This document shows, piece after piece, positions 40,744 to 48,372 of a stretch of 64,000 nt of DNA. Position numbers and translations under genes: made by a program. Origin of the DNA: Cytobacillus firmus (GTDB lineage Bacteria > Bacillota > Bacilli > Bacillales > Cytobacillaceae); NCBI RefSeq assembly GCF_023715565.1, contig NZ_JAMBOJ010000010.1, positions 1-64,000 on the forward strand. The letters are read 5' to 3'. The notes beneath the pieces are model-generated. The model was given only the letters and a program-made list of their open reading frames with translations. It was not told the DNA's origin and did no database searches. Within the stretch, counting starts at the first letter, position 1, and every line of letters begins with the position of its first letter.

Positions 40744-41604
40744 ATGGTTAAAACATTAACTACTGAAAATTTTCAAAAGGCACGAAGGTACTTAATGATT
40801 AACGGTAGAGACATTGAACAGGAATTGTTTCGTTTTCATTTCGAAAATGGTAACCCTCAAAAATTCATTTCTAAACTTCAAGCATATCAAGGTCTTGATG
40901 GTGGATTTAGAAACATGGGAGAAGGGAATAGCACTTTCACAAATGTGATGGATACCTGCATGGCATTTCAATATCTTAGTGAAGTTGGTGCTTCAGTAAA
41001 CGACAATATAGTACAAGAAGGTATTAAATACATAATTGACTCATATGACCATGAACTCAAATGTTGGCATGCGAGACCTAACCAACAAAGTAAGGGTTGG
41101 TTTGATAATCCATGTGCTGAATTATTAGGTTTTTTATATGAGTATCAGGAATTAGTTCCAGAAGATTTTCTAAGGAACGTTACCGAAAATGCAATAGCCT
41201 CTATGAGTACCATTGACACATCTGGAGAACCAAGACAATTTTACTTTTTAGAAGCACTTAGTCTACTCCGTTTGGCAATTAGAACAGACGAACCATTTAA
41301 GTCGATGATTCTAGAACAATTAAAAAAGGATATAATGGAAATCATTGAGTCAGACTCCAGCAGATGGGCAACTACTTATTGTGCTAAACCATTTTACTTT
41401 GCTTACTCACCTCAAAGTCCAATGTTTTTGCCAATTAAAGAGTTTATTATCCGAAGTTTAGAAAATGAAATCAATACACAATCAACGGATGGGTATTTCA
41501 TTTTAAATTGGAATGTAGATGAAGAAGGAGCGAAAGTTTGGAAAAGTATTTGCACAATGGATGTATTAAAGGCACTGAAAAATCACCAAATGATTGATTT
41601 GTAA
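40744..41604 (+). CDS. Alpha-toroid (prenyltransferase/terpene-cyclase-like) protein 1
   Basis: A protein of about 286 residues with QW-like repeats of an alpha-alpha toroid: YQGLDGGFRN near residue 52, LKCWHAR near 101, and DGYFILNWNV near 255. Such repeats occur in squalene-hopene cyclases, prenyltransferase beta subunits and related enzymes. The acidic catalytic DXDD motif of cyclases is not seen, so enzyme activity is uncertain. The ATG at 40744 has AAGGATG about ten bases upstream. It is a paralogue of the next gene and precedes it by 24 bases. Confidence 0.65.
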   Translation: MVKTLTTENFQKARRYLMINGRDIEQELFRFHFENGNPQKFISKLQAYQGLDGGFRNMGEGNSTFTNVMDTCMAFQYLSEVGASVNDNIVQEGIKYIIDSYDHELKCWHARPNQQSKGWFDNPCAELLGFLYEYQELVPEDFLRNVTENAIASMSTIDTSGEPRQFYFLEALSLLRLAIRTDEPFKSMILEQLKKDIMEIIESDSSRWATTYCAKPFYFAYSPQSPMFLPIKEFIIRSLENEINTQSTDGYFILNWNVDEEGAKVWKSICTMDVLKALKNHQMIDL

Positions 41605-41628
41605 TTAGGAGAAAAGAGGTTTTACTAA

Positions 41629-42570
41629 GTGAGTAAATTTCCGAAAAGACAGTTTGAAAGTGCAAAAGAATTCATTAATTCAAAAGCTCGAGAATTAGAA
41701 CGTTCTCGGTTTGAATTTTTGTTTGAAAATGGCAGTAAGGAAAATGTCTTAAGACACCTAATAACTTATCAAAATGAGGATGGTGGCTTTGGACATGGAA
41801 TTGAGCCAGATTTTTGGTTGCCCCACTCATCTCCGATGGCTACATGGGCAGCTGGGCAAATTTTGATGGAAATTGGTGCAGATAAAAACGAACCAATGAT
41901 TAGGTCGATGATTTCTTATTTAGTAAATACGATTGATATTGAAACTGGAATGTGGGATTCTGTACTACCTGAGAATAATGAATTTCCACACGCACCTTGG
42001 TGGCATTGGCATGAGGGGGTTCAAGAAAATTGGATGTTTAACCCAAGTGTTGAACTAGCTGCGTTTCTTGTTCATTGGTCTACTGAGCAAAGTAATGCTG
42101 CGGAAATTGGATGGAATACTATCGCAAAAGCGGTAAATCACATAATGAATAAGAGTGAAATGGATAAGCATGAAATAAACAACTATCAACAATTAATTAA
42201 AATCATAAAACCACATGAGTCTATTTTTGATAATAAAATTCAATATCCGTTGAAAAGCGTTTCTGAGCAAATACTGATGCTTGCAGAGAAATGTGTAGAT
42301 AAGGATATTTCAACTTGGTCCGAAGGCTATAAACCACTACCTTTAGATTTTATCGATAATCCTTATCATCCCCTTTGTGAAACTTTCGGTTCGTTGATAG
42401 AAGAGAATCTCAATATGTATATTAAACAAATGTCTGACGAAGGAATTTGGGATATCTCATGGAGTTGGGGGAGTTATCCAGAAGAATTTGAAATTGCAAG
42501 AAGGTATTGGAAAGGTATTATTGCCGTAAATAGATATAAACAGTTGAAGGCGTTTGGTTATGTCGTATAG
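41629..42570 (+). CDS. Alpha-toroid (prenyltransferase/terpene-cyclase-like) protein 2
   Basis: A 313-residue paralogue of the gene just upstream: both share FENG ... YQxxDGGF near residues 30-55, a shared NPxxELxxFL, and a C-terminal DGYF/EGIW ... W block. Further aromatic motifs here are ETGMWDSV (near 105), WWHWHEG (near 125) and ISWSWGSY (near 284), as expected for a toroid barrel with an aromatic lining. Substrate unknown. The GTG at 41629 has AGAGGT eight bases upstream. Clearly in one operon with the first toroid gene. Confidence 0.65.
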   Translation: MSKFPKRQFESAKEFINSKARELERSRFEFLFENGSKENVLRHLITYQNEDGGFGHGIEPDFWLPHSSPMATWAAGQILMEIGADKNEPMIRSMISYLVNTIDIETGMWDSVLPENNEFPHAPWWHWHEGVQENWMFNPSVELAAFLVHWSTEQSNAAEIGWNTIAKAVNHIMNKSEMDKHEINNYQQLIKIIKPHESIFDNKIQYPLKSVSEQILMLAEKCVDKDISTWSEGYKPLPLDFIDNPYHPLCETFGSLIEENLNMYIKQMSDEGIWDISWSWGSYPEEFEIARRYWKGIIAVNRYKQLKAFGYVV

Positions 42571-42615
42571 GTATAATAGAAGCTTGAGGACGTAACTACC
42601 TCAAGCTTTTATACC
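42570..42615. terminator. Bidirectional terminator
   Basis: AAGCTTGAGG/CCTCAAGCTT stem extended by GGTATAA/TTATACC, between the toroid operon and the converging zinc-ribbon operon. Confidence 0.85.
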
Positions 42616-42631
42616 TTCGTCTTGTCCAATA

Positions 42632-43453
42632 TTAGAATTGTATGTGACTCAATGCTTGGACAACTTTATCCATTTGAGAAGCTAGAAAAGTACCATCGTC
42701 CACCACTGTTCTTAATCTGTTTAAAGACTCAGTTGCTCTACGGATAACAGATGGTTTTGGCTGGTTACCAGATTCAATAGCATTAGTTGCTTCTTCAACA
42801 AAATCAATTGCATCTTCTTTATCAGCAGTATTTTCAATATTTGCCTCTCTCAAGAGAGTAATGAGTTCTTTAGCAAGATGTATTAATTCTTCATCACCAT
42901 TCTGATTGTTCGTTTGGTTAGCTTGGATATTGCCTGTTTCACTAAAGTTAAGTTGTCCAACGTTGCCTTGTACCAATACTTTGGCATTTGGTTTTTCATC
43001 AATACCCAATTCGATCGCCTTCTCTTCTAAATAATCTGTTATGTGATTCACTAATAACTTTACTACTTCCCTGTTAAATTCTCGGATACTGTCAGCAATC
43101 TTTGCACCGCTATAGAAAGCATAAGCACGTGAAATGGTATCATATCTGTCGAAATTGTCCGTAACATATTTTAAAAGCTGATAGATGAAGGCTATTTCTT
43201 CATTGACTTTGATTGGAATGTCAAATTTACCATTATATTCCTTTGTTTGAATGATTTCCTTCATATCAAACTCTAGAACATTGTTTTTACTTATAAAATC
43301 AGATAGAATTGGTTCATTATCAATGTACGAAACAAATCTTATCGCTAACCTCATTGCTTCATATGTATCTTGAGCATTGAGTAAATCCCCCGCCACCCTT
43401 CTGAATTGCCTAGATATTAATTTGAATTCTTTTACATCGATGATTTTTTCCAA
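42632..43453 (-). CDS. Island protein of unknown function (273 residues)
   Basis: Not recognised. An N-terminal helical domain (about residues 1-165) is joined by a polar Gly/Asn/Gln stretch (GNVGQLNFSETGNIQANQ, near 170-188) to a C-terminal helical domain (about 195-273) with leucine-rich repeats of charge. This resembles, in layout only, effector proteins of bacterial immune systems that carry short adaptor domains. Start is TTG, directly following the stop of the zinc-ribbon gene, with GGGGTG as ribosome binding site. Confidence 0.55.
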   Translation of the reverse strand: MEKIIDVKEFKLISRQFRRVAGDLLNAQDTYEAMRLAIRFVSYIDNEPILSDFISKNNVLEFDMKEIIQTKEYNGKFDIPIKVNEEIAFIYQLLKYVTDNFDRYDTISRAYAFYSGAKIADSIREFNREVVKLLVNHITDYLEEKAIELGIDEKPNAKVLVQGNVGQLNFSETGNIQANQTNNQNGDEELIHLAKELITLLREANIENTADKEDAIDFVEEATNAIESGNQPKPSVIRRATESLNRLRTVVDDGTFLASQMDKVVQALSHIQF

Positions 43454-43900
43454 TTAATTCACCCCACAATATGGACAAAACGGTTTTATTGTCTTAGACA
43501 ATAATGAGAGTTTTGCCTTTCTGTCACAACATACAAACTCAATTTGCTCCAAGTCGTCATTTTCGTACAATGACCTTGGTTGTTTACTTGGTAATGACTT
43601 ACCTCTTTTAAAGGTTACGTTCTTGTTCCTCCTTGTTGACTTCTCTAAGCCTTTAAACATGTCATTCAACATATCCATTGCTTCATTCATAACAAGTGTC
43701 TTTGCATGTTCTAAAATATCATCGGTGTAGTAGGAAGAAATTGGACTAGGAATCCCACAATTAGGACAAAACATCTCAAGAACATCGTCATCTTGAACTT
43801 CACTGGTTTTCAGTTTGAATTCTTCACTGCATAAAGAGCATTTAAAAGAACTAAATCCCTCAATATCACTTTGCTTTGAAACAACAAAGTTCTTTCGCAT
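43454..43900 (-). CDS. Island zinc-ribbon protein (148 residues)
   Basis: Contains two cysteine pairs near the N-terminus (KCSLC at about 17-21 and FCPNCG at about 43-48), and one pair at the end (VCC ... PFCPYCG), so probably two zinc ribbons around a basic middle part. Function unknown; nucleic-acid or protein binding is plausible. The ATG at 43900 follows GGGGGAG. Its stop codon abuts the start of the next gene, so the two proteins are made together and may act as one unit. Confidence 0.6.
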   Translation of the reverse strand: MRKNFVVSKQSDIEGFSSFKCSLCSEEFKLKTSEVQDDDVLEMFCPNCGIPSPISSYYTDDILEHAKTLVMNEAMDMLNDMFKGLEKSTRRNKNVTFKRGKSLPSKQPRSLYENDDLEQIEFVCCDRKAKLSLLSKTIKPFCPYCGVN

Positions 43901-44340
43901 ATTCACTCCCCCATATTTTACCTTTTTCGCACAACTTAATTATAATACAAGTCATCTGTTGGTGGAACGTTTATGTCGTGAACTGGCGATTACATTTTAC
44001 CGCTGTTCTGTTTTAACCTGTACACTACATAAGTAAATACACTCCATTAAAGGCACGCATGTTCTTAGATGCTCCACATGTCTTCATTCTAGTGTTTATA
44101 GAGCCTTAAAAGTTGGAAGAAAGCTGTATGAAAAGAAGGAAGCACACCCATCTACAAACCAGCCATCAGAAAATCCTCGACACGATACAAATAAAAGTTA
44201 AGATTTGCTCTGGTAAATTAATGAATTAATCATGGATTTACTGATATTTTTCGATAACAAAATCGATTGAAAATATGAGTTGTATTCTTTTGTGATATGG
44301 AAGAAATAGTCTTTGTCATGGTGTTGTTGATAATTACACA
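43901..44340. other. Gene-free region of the island
   Basis: No convincing gene in about 440 bases. On the minus strand TATAAT lies about 30 bases before the zinc-ribbon start, but the -35 is poor. A 33-codon frame at 44128 has no ribosome binding site. The right part leads into the repeat array before the resolvase. Confidence 0.4.
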
Positions 44341-44465
44341 CGTTTCAAAAGGTACACTTTTTGCAACGCATATGCCTAAATGCTCGAATAAGGCTTTGGA
44401 TAGCCTCAAATGGTGATAAACTAAATTTTGAAACGTATCAAAATTATCATTGACCTTTTGAAACG
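44341..44465. repeat. Three-copy TTTTGAAACG array before the resolvase
   Basis: TTTTGAAACG occurs at 44426-44435 and 44456-44465 (same strand, exactly 30 bp apart), and inverted at 44341-44350. With flanks, CGTTTCAAAAGGT (44341-44353) and ACCTTTTGAAACG (44453-44465) are complementary over 13 bp. The middle copy is part of a dyad TTTTGA-N6-TCAAAA (44426-44443). This is likely a res site or operator for the resolvase. Confidence 0.65.
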
Positions 44466-44478
44466 CACTCATTATGAT
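44450..44478 (+). promoter_or_regulatory. Resolvase promoter overlapping its repeat
   Basis: TTGACC (44450-44455), 17-base spacer, TATGAT (44473-44478). The third repeat copy fills the first ten bases of the spacer, so a protein bound there would block transcription. Confidence 0.65.
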
Positions 44479-44509
44479 TAGAGTATCAATTAACAAGGTG
44501 GAATTAATC

Positions 44510-45112
44510 ATGGACAACAAAGAATTTGGATATGTAAGAGTGAGCAGTAAAGACCAAAATGAAGCAAGGCAACTAGATAGCATGTATGCTCTTGGAATCG
44601 ATGAGCGTGATATTCATATTGATAAGCAAAGCGGTAAAGACTTCAATAGACCTCAATATCAAGCTTTGAAAATGCGATTACGTAAAGGAGATACATTATA
44701 TATACATTCATTAGATAGACTTGGACGTAACAAAGATATGATTCTAAACGAGTGGAAAGATATTACACACAACATAAAAGCACATATTGTTGTAATTGAT
44801 ATGCCATTGTTAGACACACGGAAATATAATGACTCGATCGGCTCTTTTGTAGCTGACTTGGTATTACAGGTTTTATCATGGGTTGCAGAAGAAGAAAGAA
44901 CTAAGATTAAGACTCGTCAAGCTGAAGGTATAGCTTTAGCTAAGGCAGAGGGTAAACACCTAGGTAGACCTAAAACATCTATTACATCCGAATTTGAACA
45001 AGCTTATAAACAATGGAAAGAAGGAAATATCACTGCAGTTGAAGCAATGAAAAAATCAAATATGACTAAAGCTACCTTCTATCGTAAGGTTAAGGAATAT
45101 GAAGGAATTTAA
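44510..45112 (+). CDS. Small serine recombinase (resolvase/invertase)
   Basis: A 200-residue Tn3/Hin-type recombinase. Catalytic Ser12 in YVRVSSKDQ, active-site SLDRLGRN near 70-77, an E-helix dimer region, and a C-terminal helix-turn-helix (AVEAMKKSNMTKATFYRKVKEYEG). This type resolves dimers or inverts DNA rather than integrating. The ATG at 44510 has AAGGTGG upstream; the ATG at 44474 lies inside the -10. Its promoter and repeat array suggest auto-repression. Confidence 0.92.
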   Translation: MDNKEFGYVRVSSKDQNEARQLDSMYALGIDERDIHIDKQSGKDFNRPQYQALKMRLRKGDTLYIHSLDRLGRNKDMILNEWKDITHNIKAHIVVIDMPLLDTRKYNDSIGSFVADLVLQVLSWVAEEERTKIKTRQAEGIALAKAEGKHLGRPKTSITSEFEQAYKQWKEGNITAVEAMKKSNMTKATFYRKVKEYEGI

Positions 45113-45136
45113 AAGACCCTTTAAGGGTCTTTTCTC
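45111..45136 (+). terminator. Resolvase terminator
   Basis: AAAAGACCCTT/AAGGGTCTTTT hairpin directly after the stop. Confidence 0.85.
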
Positions 45137-45295
45137 TATGTTGAGGATATAGGGGGGTATTTCCACTTATTCATTAGACTCATGGACAGGATAAGCCGAG
45201 AGTCGGTTCATCCACACACCATTCAATTATTCAAGTCATCCTAATTCAGGTTGTAAGTAAATTCTTTCTAAATGATTGGGCTTCTGTAAGATAAT

Positions 45296-46600
45296 CTATA
45301 AATCTTCCACAGCTTTTTCTTGGCTAAGGAAATACTCTTTATAAAATGCCCTCAAAACATAACTAGTGTACTCCCTAAGGTTTATTAGAGATACTTGTAT
45401 GGGAAATTTACACCCATTTTCCCCATCAACATCAAGTAACGGTATTGAACTACTTGTTGGCTCGTCATTAGTTAACAGGTAACCTCTATGCAGATACTTT
45501 GACCTCTTGTCATAGTATCCATTAAGCTGTCCTGCTATATATGAATTTAAGTATTTATTCACTATATTCCTTACTCTGCTGGCAATACCATATTTGTCCT
45601 GTTTACACTCATTACACTTCTCACTCTGAAAACCAATTAATGTAACAACCTCTAATGCTGACATGTAAAGTGTTGTTGCTATTTCGGTCTGAGATTCACC
45701 TGTCATAAGTGCTGTCTTTAAGTCCTCATTTTTGGTATACATTTCAATCTCTACACCTAAACCATCATCTAATGGGTGGTCTATATAGCCTTGATGGTCA
45801 TATATCTGTGCATCATACTTTCTTGCAGTATGGAAATGCGAACAGGCATTTAGATATATTTGTACATCTTCATCTTCTCCGTCATTTGTAATTATATAGT
45901 CTAAAAAATCTTTAGCCTCCTCAGAAATTGTTAAATAACCATCCTTAACAGAAAAACCATCTATAAAGTCTGGCTCTTGATATACTTCAGCAGCCAATAC
46001 TTTCGTTTCTTGACCTTCGATATCAGGGCTTGAGGTTATCCAAAAGGGTACATTAGTTTCTACTGATAAGAAATCCATCACTTGGTTTGTCTTCTGAGTA
46101 ATTTTACCTTCTACTTGATTCTCATCATATGCAGAGACAGGGAAATAAATTTTTGTTATATCATCTGCAACAAGTTGCGTTTTGAAATTATCCCCTTCAT
46201 AACTAGATAGTGGAAATAAAGATTTTATTGTGGGAATCGCATAGTAATCATCATATTTCCTGACGCCTCTTCTTGCCCTTTTCACAACTCTTACTAACCT
46301 CTGTCCTAGTTCGGATTCCCTTGTTAACTCCTCCTCTTGTTCCCCTCTATATTCGTATTTTGTACCACTGTATCCAAAGAACAACTTAATAATCGATCCA
46401 TTATTCTTGTATGTAATTCCAGCCATTAAAACTGAAACACCTATGTCCATAAAACCGAACGTTATTGTTTTAGTTTGTTTGTTTTTGTGGGGCATGTACT
46501 GCCAAGCACATTTCCCAAATTCCTTTGCCATCTGAGACCAAAGACTTCGTAAAAACTCATTAGACTCTTTCTCATTTGTAATGCCAATATCTAATATCAC
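45296..46600 (-). CDS. Candidate HEPN-domain protein (434 residues)
   Basis: The family is not recognised with certainty. The N-terminal 250 residues are mixed beta/alpha. The C-terminal part is helical and contains KCNECKQDKYG (near 320) and YYDKRSKYLHRGY, in which Arg366-x4-His371 matches the R-x4-6-H motif of HEPN ribonucleases, as found in abortive-infection and toxin proteins. A defence role is an inference. The GTG at 46600 follows GGTGGAGGAATTG. It is the rightmost gene of the island and is transcribed towards its centre. Confidence 0.6.
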   Translation of the reverse strand: MILDIGITNEKESNEFLRSLWSQMAKEFGKCAWQYMPHKNKQTKTITFGFMDIGVSVLMAGITYKNNGSIIKLFFGYSGTKYEYRGEQEEELTRESELGQRLVRVVKRARRGVRKYDDYYAIPTIKSLFPLSSYEGDNFKTQLVADDITKIYFPVSAYDENQVEGKITQKTNQVMDFLSVETNVPFWITSSPDIEGQETKVLAAEVYQEPDFIDGFSVKDGYLTISEEAKDFLDYIITNDGEDEDVQIYLNACSHFHTARKYDAQIYDHQGYIDHPLDDGLGVEIEMYTKNEDLKTALMTGESQTEIATTLYMSALEVVTLIGFQSEKCNECKQDKYGIASRVRNIVNKYLNSYIAGQLNGYYDKRSKYLHRGYLLTNDEPTSSSIPLLDVDGENGCKFPIQVSLINLREYTSYVLRAFYKEYFLSQEKAVEDL

Positions 46601-46726
46601 CCAATTCCTCCACCTTTCACTTTCATCTATCTTAAGTGTACTTTTAAAAACCCTCCACTGTCACATTTTTCTAAAATTAATAAGAATGCTTAAACGTTCA
46701 GAATGTTAAGCTTAAGTATAAAATGT

Positions 46727-46766
46727 AAAAAGGTTGAGGGTAAAATTTCCCCAACCTTTTAAATAT
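46727..46766 (-). terminator. Terminator near the right end of the island
   Basis: AAAAGGTTGAGG/CCCCAACCTTTT hairpin with T-runs on both sides. On the minus strand it would stop read-through from the floA-yqfB side into the island. Confidence 0.75.
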
Positions 46767-46808
46767 TGATTTAAAGTGATTCCCACAACCACCCATAAAA
46801 AAATTCAA

Positions 46809-46819
46809 ATTTATGAAAT
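46809..46819. repeat. Right attachment-site repeat of the island
   Basis: ATTTATGAAAT, same orientation and sequence as 37726-37736. It lies 26 bases past the stop of the yqfB-like gene. Confidence 0.65.
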
Positions 46820-46844
46820 GAACGAAGGTTCTAGCACTTATTTT

Positions 46845-47318
46845 TTACCGCTTTCTATTGAGGGACCTGTGAGGATTTTTAGATCTTGGAGGTCCAAGAA
46901 TCTCGGACCAGATAATCCCGTCAACAAGCGACTGTTTTTGCGGTTCATACTTACCGGCTCCTGAGGCTTCCACCGGGTAAGCTTTTGTATTAGCTGCTGT
47001 TCTCGATATCGCGCTTGCTTTTCTTTCAGCAGCTCTCTGCTGACTCTGGAGAGCCTTCATGCTTTGTTCTGCCTGCTGTTTACGCTGTCTGTATTCTTGT
47101 TCTATTCTTCTGGATTTCTCTGCCAGCTTCCTTTTTTCCTCTTCCAGCACTTCGGCTAATGCAGGATCTGCAGAAGTTCGTTCCGCCTCTGTCCGATTCT
47201 CTTGCTGTACTCGGGGAGCCTGTTTCACAGGCCTTTCCTCCTTCTTTTTTTTGAACAAGGAGGAAATGAAAGCAATAACAGCAATGAGAATAAAAGGATT
47301 CTCAAATAAAAATTCCAA
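46845..47318 (-). CDS. YqfB-like protein with coiled coil
   Basis: A 157-residue protein with one N-terminal membrane segment (about residues 4-21, FENPFILIAVIAFISSLF), a basic KKKK stop-transfer, a charged Glu/Arg/Gln-rich coiled coil (about 50-100), and the tail GIIWSEILGPPRSKNPH. Position between floA and yqfC matches B. subtilis yqfB. Function unknown. It follows floA with a 34-base gap and is likely in its operon. Confidence 0.65.
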   Translation of the reverse strand: MEFLFENPFILIAVIAFISSLFKKKKEERPVKQAPRVQQENRTEAERTSADPALAEVLEEEKRKLAEKSRRIEQEYRQRKQQAEQSMKALQSQQRAAERKASAISRTAANTKAYPVEASGAGKYEPQKQSLVDGIIWSEILGPPRSKNPHRSLNRKR

Positions 47319-47352
47319 GAGAGTTTCCTCCCTTCTCCCGATCAGGGATCAT

Positions 47353-48351
47353 TTAGTCATTTTTACGGCCATTTTTGCCGTCATCACTCATATTGCCGAT
47401 TGAATCCCTCATTTCGGTATCAGCCGAGATGTTTTGGATATTCATATAGTCCATTACCCCAATATTTCCAGATCGGAGTGCTTCTGACATGGCAAGCGGC
47501 ACCTGCGCTTCTGCTTCCACAACTTTCGCTCTCATTTCTTCAACCCGTGCTTTCATTTCCTGCTCCTGAGCTACGGCCATAGCACGTCTTTCTTCAGCTT
47601 TAGCCTGGGCAATCTTCTTGTCTGCTTCAGCCTGTTCAGTCTGAAGTTCTGCACCAATATTTTTGCCGATATCTACATCTGCTATATCAATCGAGAGAAT
47701 TTCAAAAGCAGTGCCTGCATCCAAGCCTTTTGAAAGAACAGTCTGAGAAATCATATCCGGATTTTCCAAAACCTTTTTATGGTTATCTGATGATCCGATT
47801 GTAGATACGATTCCTTCCCCGACACGCGCCACGATAGTTTCCTCTCCAGCTCCCCCAACAAGGCGGTCAATATTGGCCCTTACAGTAATCCTTGCTTTTG
47901 CTTTTACCTCAATTCCATCCATCGCCACCCCTGCAATAAAAGGAGTTTCAATTACTTTAGGATTAACGCTCATCTGTACTGCTTCCAAAACATCTCGGCC
48001 TGCCAAGTCAATAGCGGCACTTCTTTCAAAACTTAAATCGATATTTGCACGATGGGCTGCAATCAATGCATTCACAACCCTGTCAACATTACCTCCGGCT
48101 AAGTAATGGCTTTCCAGCTGATTTGTCGAAACATTCAACCCTGCTTTGTGTGCCTTAATTAGCGGGTTAATAACACGGCTTGGAATAACCCGGCGAAGCC
48201 TCATTCCAATTAATGTAAAGATACTGACTCTGACTCCTGCTGCCAATGCTGATATCCACAGCATGACCGGTACAAAGGTGAATAATATCCCCAGCAATAT
48301 GACACCGAGTACAACGGCAACCAATATTGCTGCTGTTCCTGCTTCTAACAT
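47353..48351 (-). CDS. floA: Flotillin-like protein FloA
   Basis: A 332-residue membrane scaffold protein of functional membrane microdomains (B. subtilis YqfA). An N-terminal hydrophobic hairpin (about residues 5-47) is followed by an SPFH-like domain and a Glu/Ala-rich coiled coil ([20 protein letters not shown] near 270). It is encoded directly after the NfeD protein YqeZ, its usual partner. Confidence 0.94.
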   Translation of the reverse strand: MLEAGTAAILVAVVLGVILLGILFTFVPVMLWISALAAGVRVSIFTLIGMRLRRVIPSRVINPLIKAHKAGLNVSTNQLESHYLAGGNVDRVVNALIAAHRANIDLSFERSAAIDLAGRDVLEAVQMSVNPKVIETPFIAGVAMDGIEVKAKARITVRANIDRLVGGAGEETIVARVGEGIVSTIGSSDNHKKVLENPDMISQTVLSKGLDAGTAFEILSIDIADVDIGKNIGAELQTEQAEADKKIAQAKAEERRAMAVAQEQEMKARVEEMRAKVVEAEAQVPLAMSEALRSGNIGVMDYMNIQNISADTEMRDSIGNMSDDGKNGRKND

Positions 48352-48372
48352 AATTTTACCTCCTGATGTTTT

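Larger units (their letters stand above)
37726..46819. mobile_element. Serine-integrase mobile island, about 9.1 kb
   Basis: The DNA between yqfC and yqfB-like, which are neighbours in B. subtilis, is filled by eight non-core genes. A large serine recombinase gene is the first at the left edge; a direct repeat ATTTATGAAAT bounds the island; and base composition is visibly more AT-rich than in the flanks. No conjugation, replication or phage structural genes are seen, so it is a small integrative island or a non-self-transmissible element. Confidence 0.85.

Noticed and set aside
44128-44229. Short 33-codon frame in the gap before the resolvase
   Set aside because: No ribosome binding site, no recognisable motif, and a length expected by chance.
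44230-44583. Minus-strand 117-residue frame overlapping the resolvase start
   Set aside because: It is antisense to the resolvase promoter and repeat array and looks like a shadow; no ribosome binding site is convincing.
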